Assembly (NCBI GenBank): GCA_041652555.1 | Contig: JBAZHE010000016.1 | Location: forward strand, 1-33,559 | Reading direction: 5' to 3' | DNA length: 33,559 nt | Origin: JBAZHE01 sp041652555 | Lineage (GTDB): Bacteria; Patescibacteriota; Patescibacteriia; Patescibacteriales; WJLG01 | In this document: in pieces, positions 32,481 to 33,559 of the stretch | Layout: the number at the start of each line of letters is the position of its first letter | How positions within the stretch are numbered: the first letter of the stretch is position 1 | The notes under the pieces: generated by a model | What the model was told of the DNA's origin: nothing | The model's input: the letters and a program-made list of their open reading frames with translations, nothing else | The model's database searches: none | Program-made: the position numbers and the translations under genes

Positions 32481-33559
32481 ATGAAACAAATTTTAGATTT
32501 ACATATTCATTCTAAATATTCTCGGGCTTGTTCGCCACGGTTGACTTTGGGTAATATTGCGGAGGCTTGCGAGGTTAAGGGGATTGATATTATTGCTACT
32601 GGGGATTTTACGTATCCTTTGTGGTTGAAGAGTATTAAGGAGGAGTTGGAAGAAATTAGGAAGAGCGGGCTTTATCGTTTAAAGTCGGCAGAGTCCCCAC
32701 TGGGAGACTCTACCGGGGCTGAGGTTAAATTTATTTTATCTACTGAGGTGGCTTTGATTTATAAGGATGGTGGAAAGTGTCGGCGGATCCATTTGGTGAT
32801 TCATGCGCCAAATGTGGAGGCGGTGGAAAAGCTTTTTAATGTTTTGGATAAAAAATTTAATGTTCGTTCTGATGGTCGGCCGATTTTAGGAATGAGTGCG
32901 CCAGAATTAGTTAGGATGTGTTTAGATATTCATCCGAAATTTTTGATTTATCCGGCGCATATTTGGACACCGTGGTTTGCGGTTTTTGGTTCTAAGTCTG
33001 GTTTTGATTCTTTAGAAGATTGTTTTCATGAAGAAACAAAAAATATTTTTGCTTACGAAACCGGACTTTCATCTGATCCGGAAATGAACTGGCGCGTGTC
33101 GGCTTTGGATGATTTAACCTTGCTTTCTAATTCTGATGCGCATAGCACAGCCAACCTTGGACGTGAATGTAATATTTTTGATTTAGAAGAAATAACTTAT
33201 AATGAAATTTATGAAGCCATAAAAAATAAAGATTTGAAAAAAATAAAAGGCACAATTGAGTTTTATCCTGAAGAGGGGATGTATCATTTTGACGGCCATC
33301 GTGCTTGTGGCGTATCTTTTGACCCACAAGAAACCGCGAAAAATAAAGGGATTTGCCCAAGATGCAAGAAGCCTCTGGTGATTGGCGTCTTAAATCGCGT
33401 GGAAGAATTAGCTGATCGCGCCACTGGAGTTAAGCCAAAAAACTGCTACCCCTTTATTAAAATTATAGAACTTGATAAGATAATAGCAGAGGCTCTGGGC
33501 GTTAAATCCCGCTCTTCTAAAAAGGTTCAGGCCGAGTATAATAAGTTGATAAAAAAAAT
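32481..33559 (+). CDS. endonuclease Q-like PHP-domain protein (3' end beyond window)
   Basis: 359 codons are visible and the frame is still open at the window edge. The N-terminal PHP motif DLHIHSKYSRACS is followed by GIDIIATGDFTYPLWL, STEV, IYPAHIWTPWF, GLSSDPEMNWR and LLSNSDAHS, and then a zinc-binding segment (HRACGVSF..CPRCKKPL) and VLNRVEELADR. The order is that of EndoQ, which nicks DNA 5' of deaminated bases and abasic sites. Relatives in bacteria can be fused to a UvrD-type helicase, so more domains may follow. A short palindromic repeat (32687-32714) adds about 12 residues (SAESPLGDSTGA) before KFILSTEV. Confidence 0.87.
   Translation, partial: MKQILDLHIHSKYSRACSPRLTLGNIAEACEVKGIDIIATGDFTYPLWLKSIKEELEEIRKSGLYRLKSAESPLGDSTGAEVKFILSTEVALIYKDGGKCRRIHLVIHAPNVEAVEKLFNVLDKKFNVRSDGRPILGMSAPELVRMCLDIHPKFLIYPAHIWTPWFAVFGSKSGFDSLEDCFHEETKNIFAYETGLSSDPEMNWRVSALDDLTLLSNSDAHSTANLGRECNIFDLEEITYNEIYEAIKNKDLKKIKGTIEFYPEEGMYHFDGHRACGVSFDPQETAKNKGICPRCKKPLVIGVLNRVEELADRATGVKPKNCYPFIKIIELDKIIAEALGVKSRSSKKVQAEYNKLIKK
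32687..32714. repeat. palindromic repeat inside the EndoQ-like gene
   Basis: GGCAGAGTCCC (32687-32697) pairs with GGGAGACTCTACC (32702-32714) apart from one bulge and one mismatch. It keeps the reading frame and resembles the elements at 70-108 and 10703-10741. Confidence 0.65.

Overview
The window reads as a piece of a Patescibacteria (Candidate Phyla Radiation) chromosome, most likely Parcubacteria-like. Supporting signs are AT-rich DNA with standard-code stops, short or absent Shine-Dalgarno sites, a membrane protein / TraG-like ATPase / glycosyltransferase trio of the kind common in that group, CxxC-x17-CxxC zinc-ribbon proteins, and a 23S rRNA gene split by a group I intron with a LAGLIDADG endonuclease. 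The lineage is an inference; the 16S gene is not in the window.

Left arm (1-9000, almost all minus strand): topA and dprA, a 515-base gap with a long structured element, pth-der, a LytR-CpsA-Psr ligase, tRNA-Gly and lgt. Middle (9100-22360, plus strand): a membrane protein, a TraG/VirD4-like ATPase with a zinc ribbon, a GT2 glycosyltransferase split by an apparent frameshift, a P-type cation ATPase, then a tightly packed run of FtsB/DivIC-like protein, RmuC, a nucleotidyltransferase-like protein, an O-antigen-ligase-like protein and an M16 protease. Right arm (22360-33559, plus strand): tRNAs Ile, fMet, Phe and Pro, rpsT, a ComEC-like metallo-beta-lactamase, a double zinc-ribbon protein, rpmF, nusB, rnc, pilT, then a 23S-5S transcription unit with its own promoter and leader, and the start of an endonuclease Q-like gene cut by the window edge.

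Functional themes: envelope building (LCP, Lgt, GT2, O-antigen-ligase-like, FtsB-like); DNA uptake and processing (DprA, PilT, ComEC-like MBL, RmuC, EndoQ-like); and the translation machinery (Pth, Der, S20, L32, NusB, RNase III, 23S, 5S, tRNAs). RNase III lies two genes upstream of a 23S precursor whose ends form long processing stems.

The most unusual content is repetitive and regulatory. (1) Tandem arrays with a 7-base period occur at about nine places, five of them built on the same unit AAATGAT in both orientations; two arrays lie inside a coding sequence. (2) Palindromic repeat elements occur between genes and also as in-frame insertions in three proteins. (3) The 23S intron sits after U1931 (E. 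coli numbering) and seems to end in a base other than the usual G. (4) The 23S leader holds a 13-codon peptide, competing stems and a terminator. (5) A structured element lies upstream of dprA. (6) Several -10 boxes lie exactly six bases before the ATG, suggesting leaderless mRNAs.
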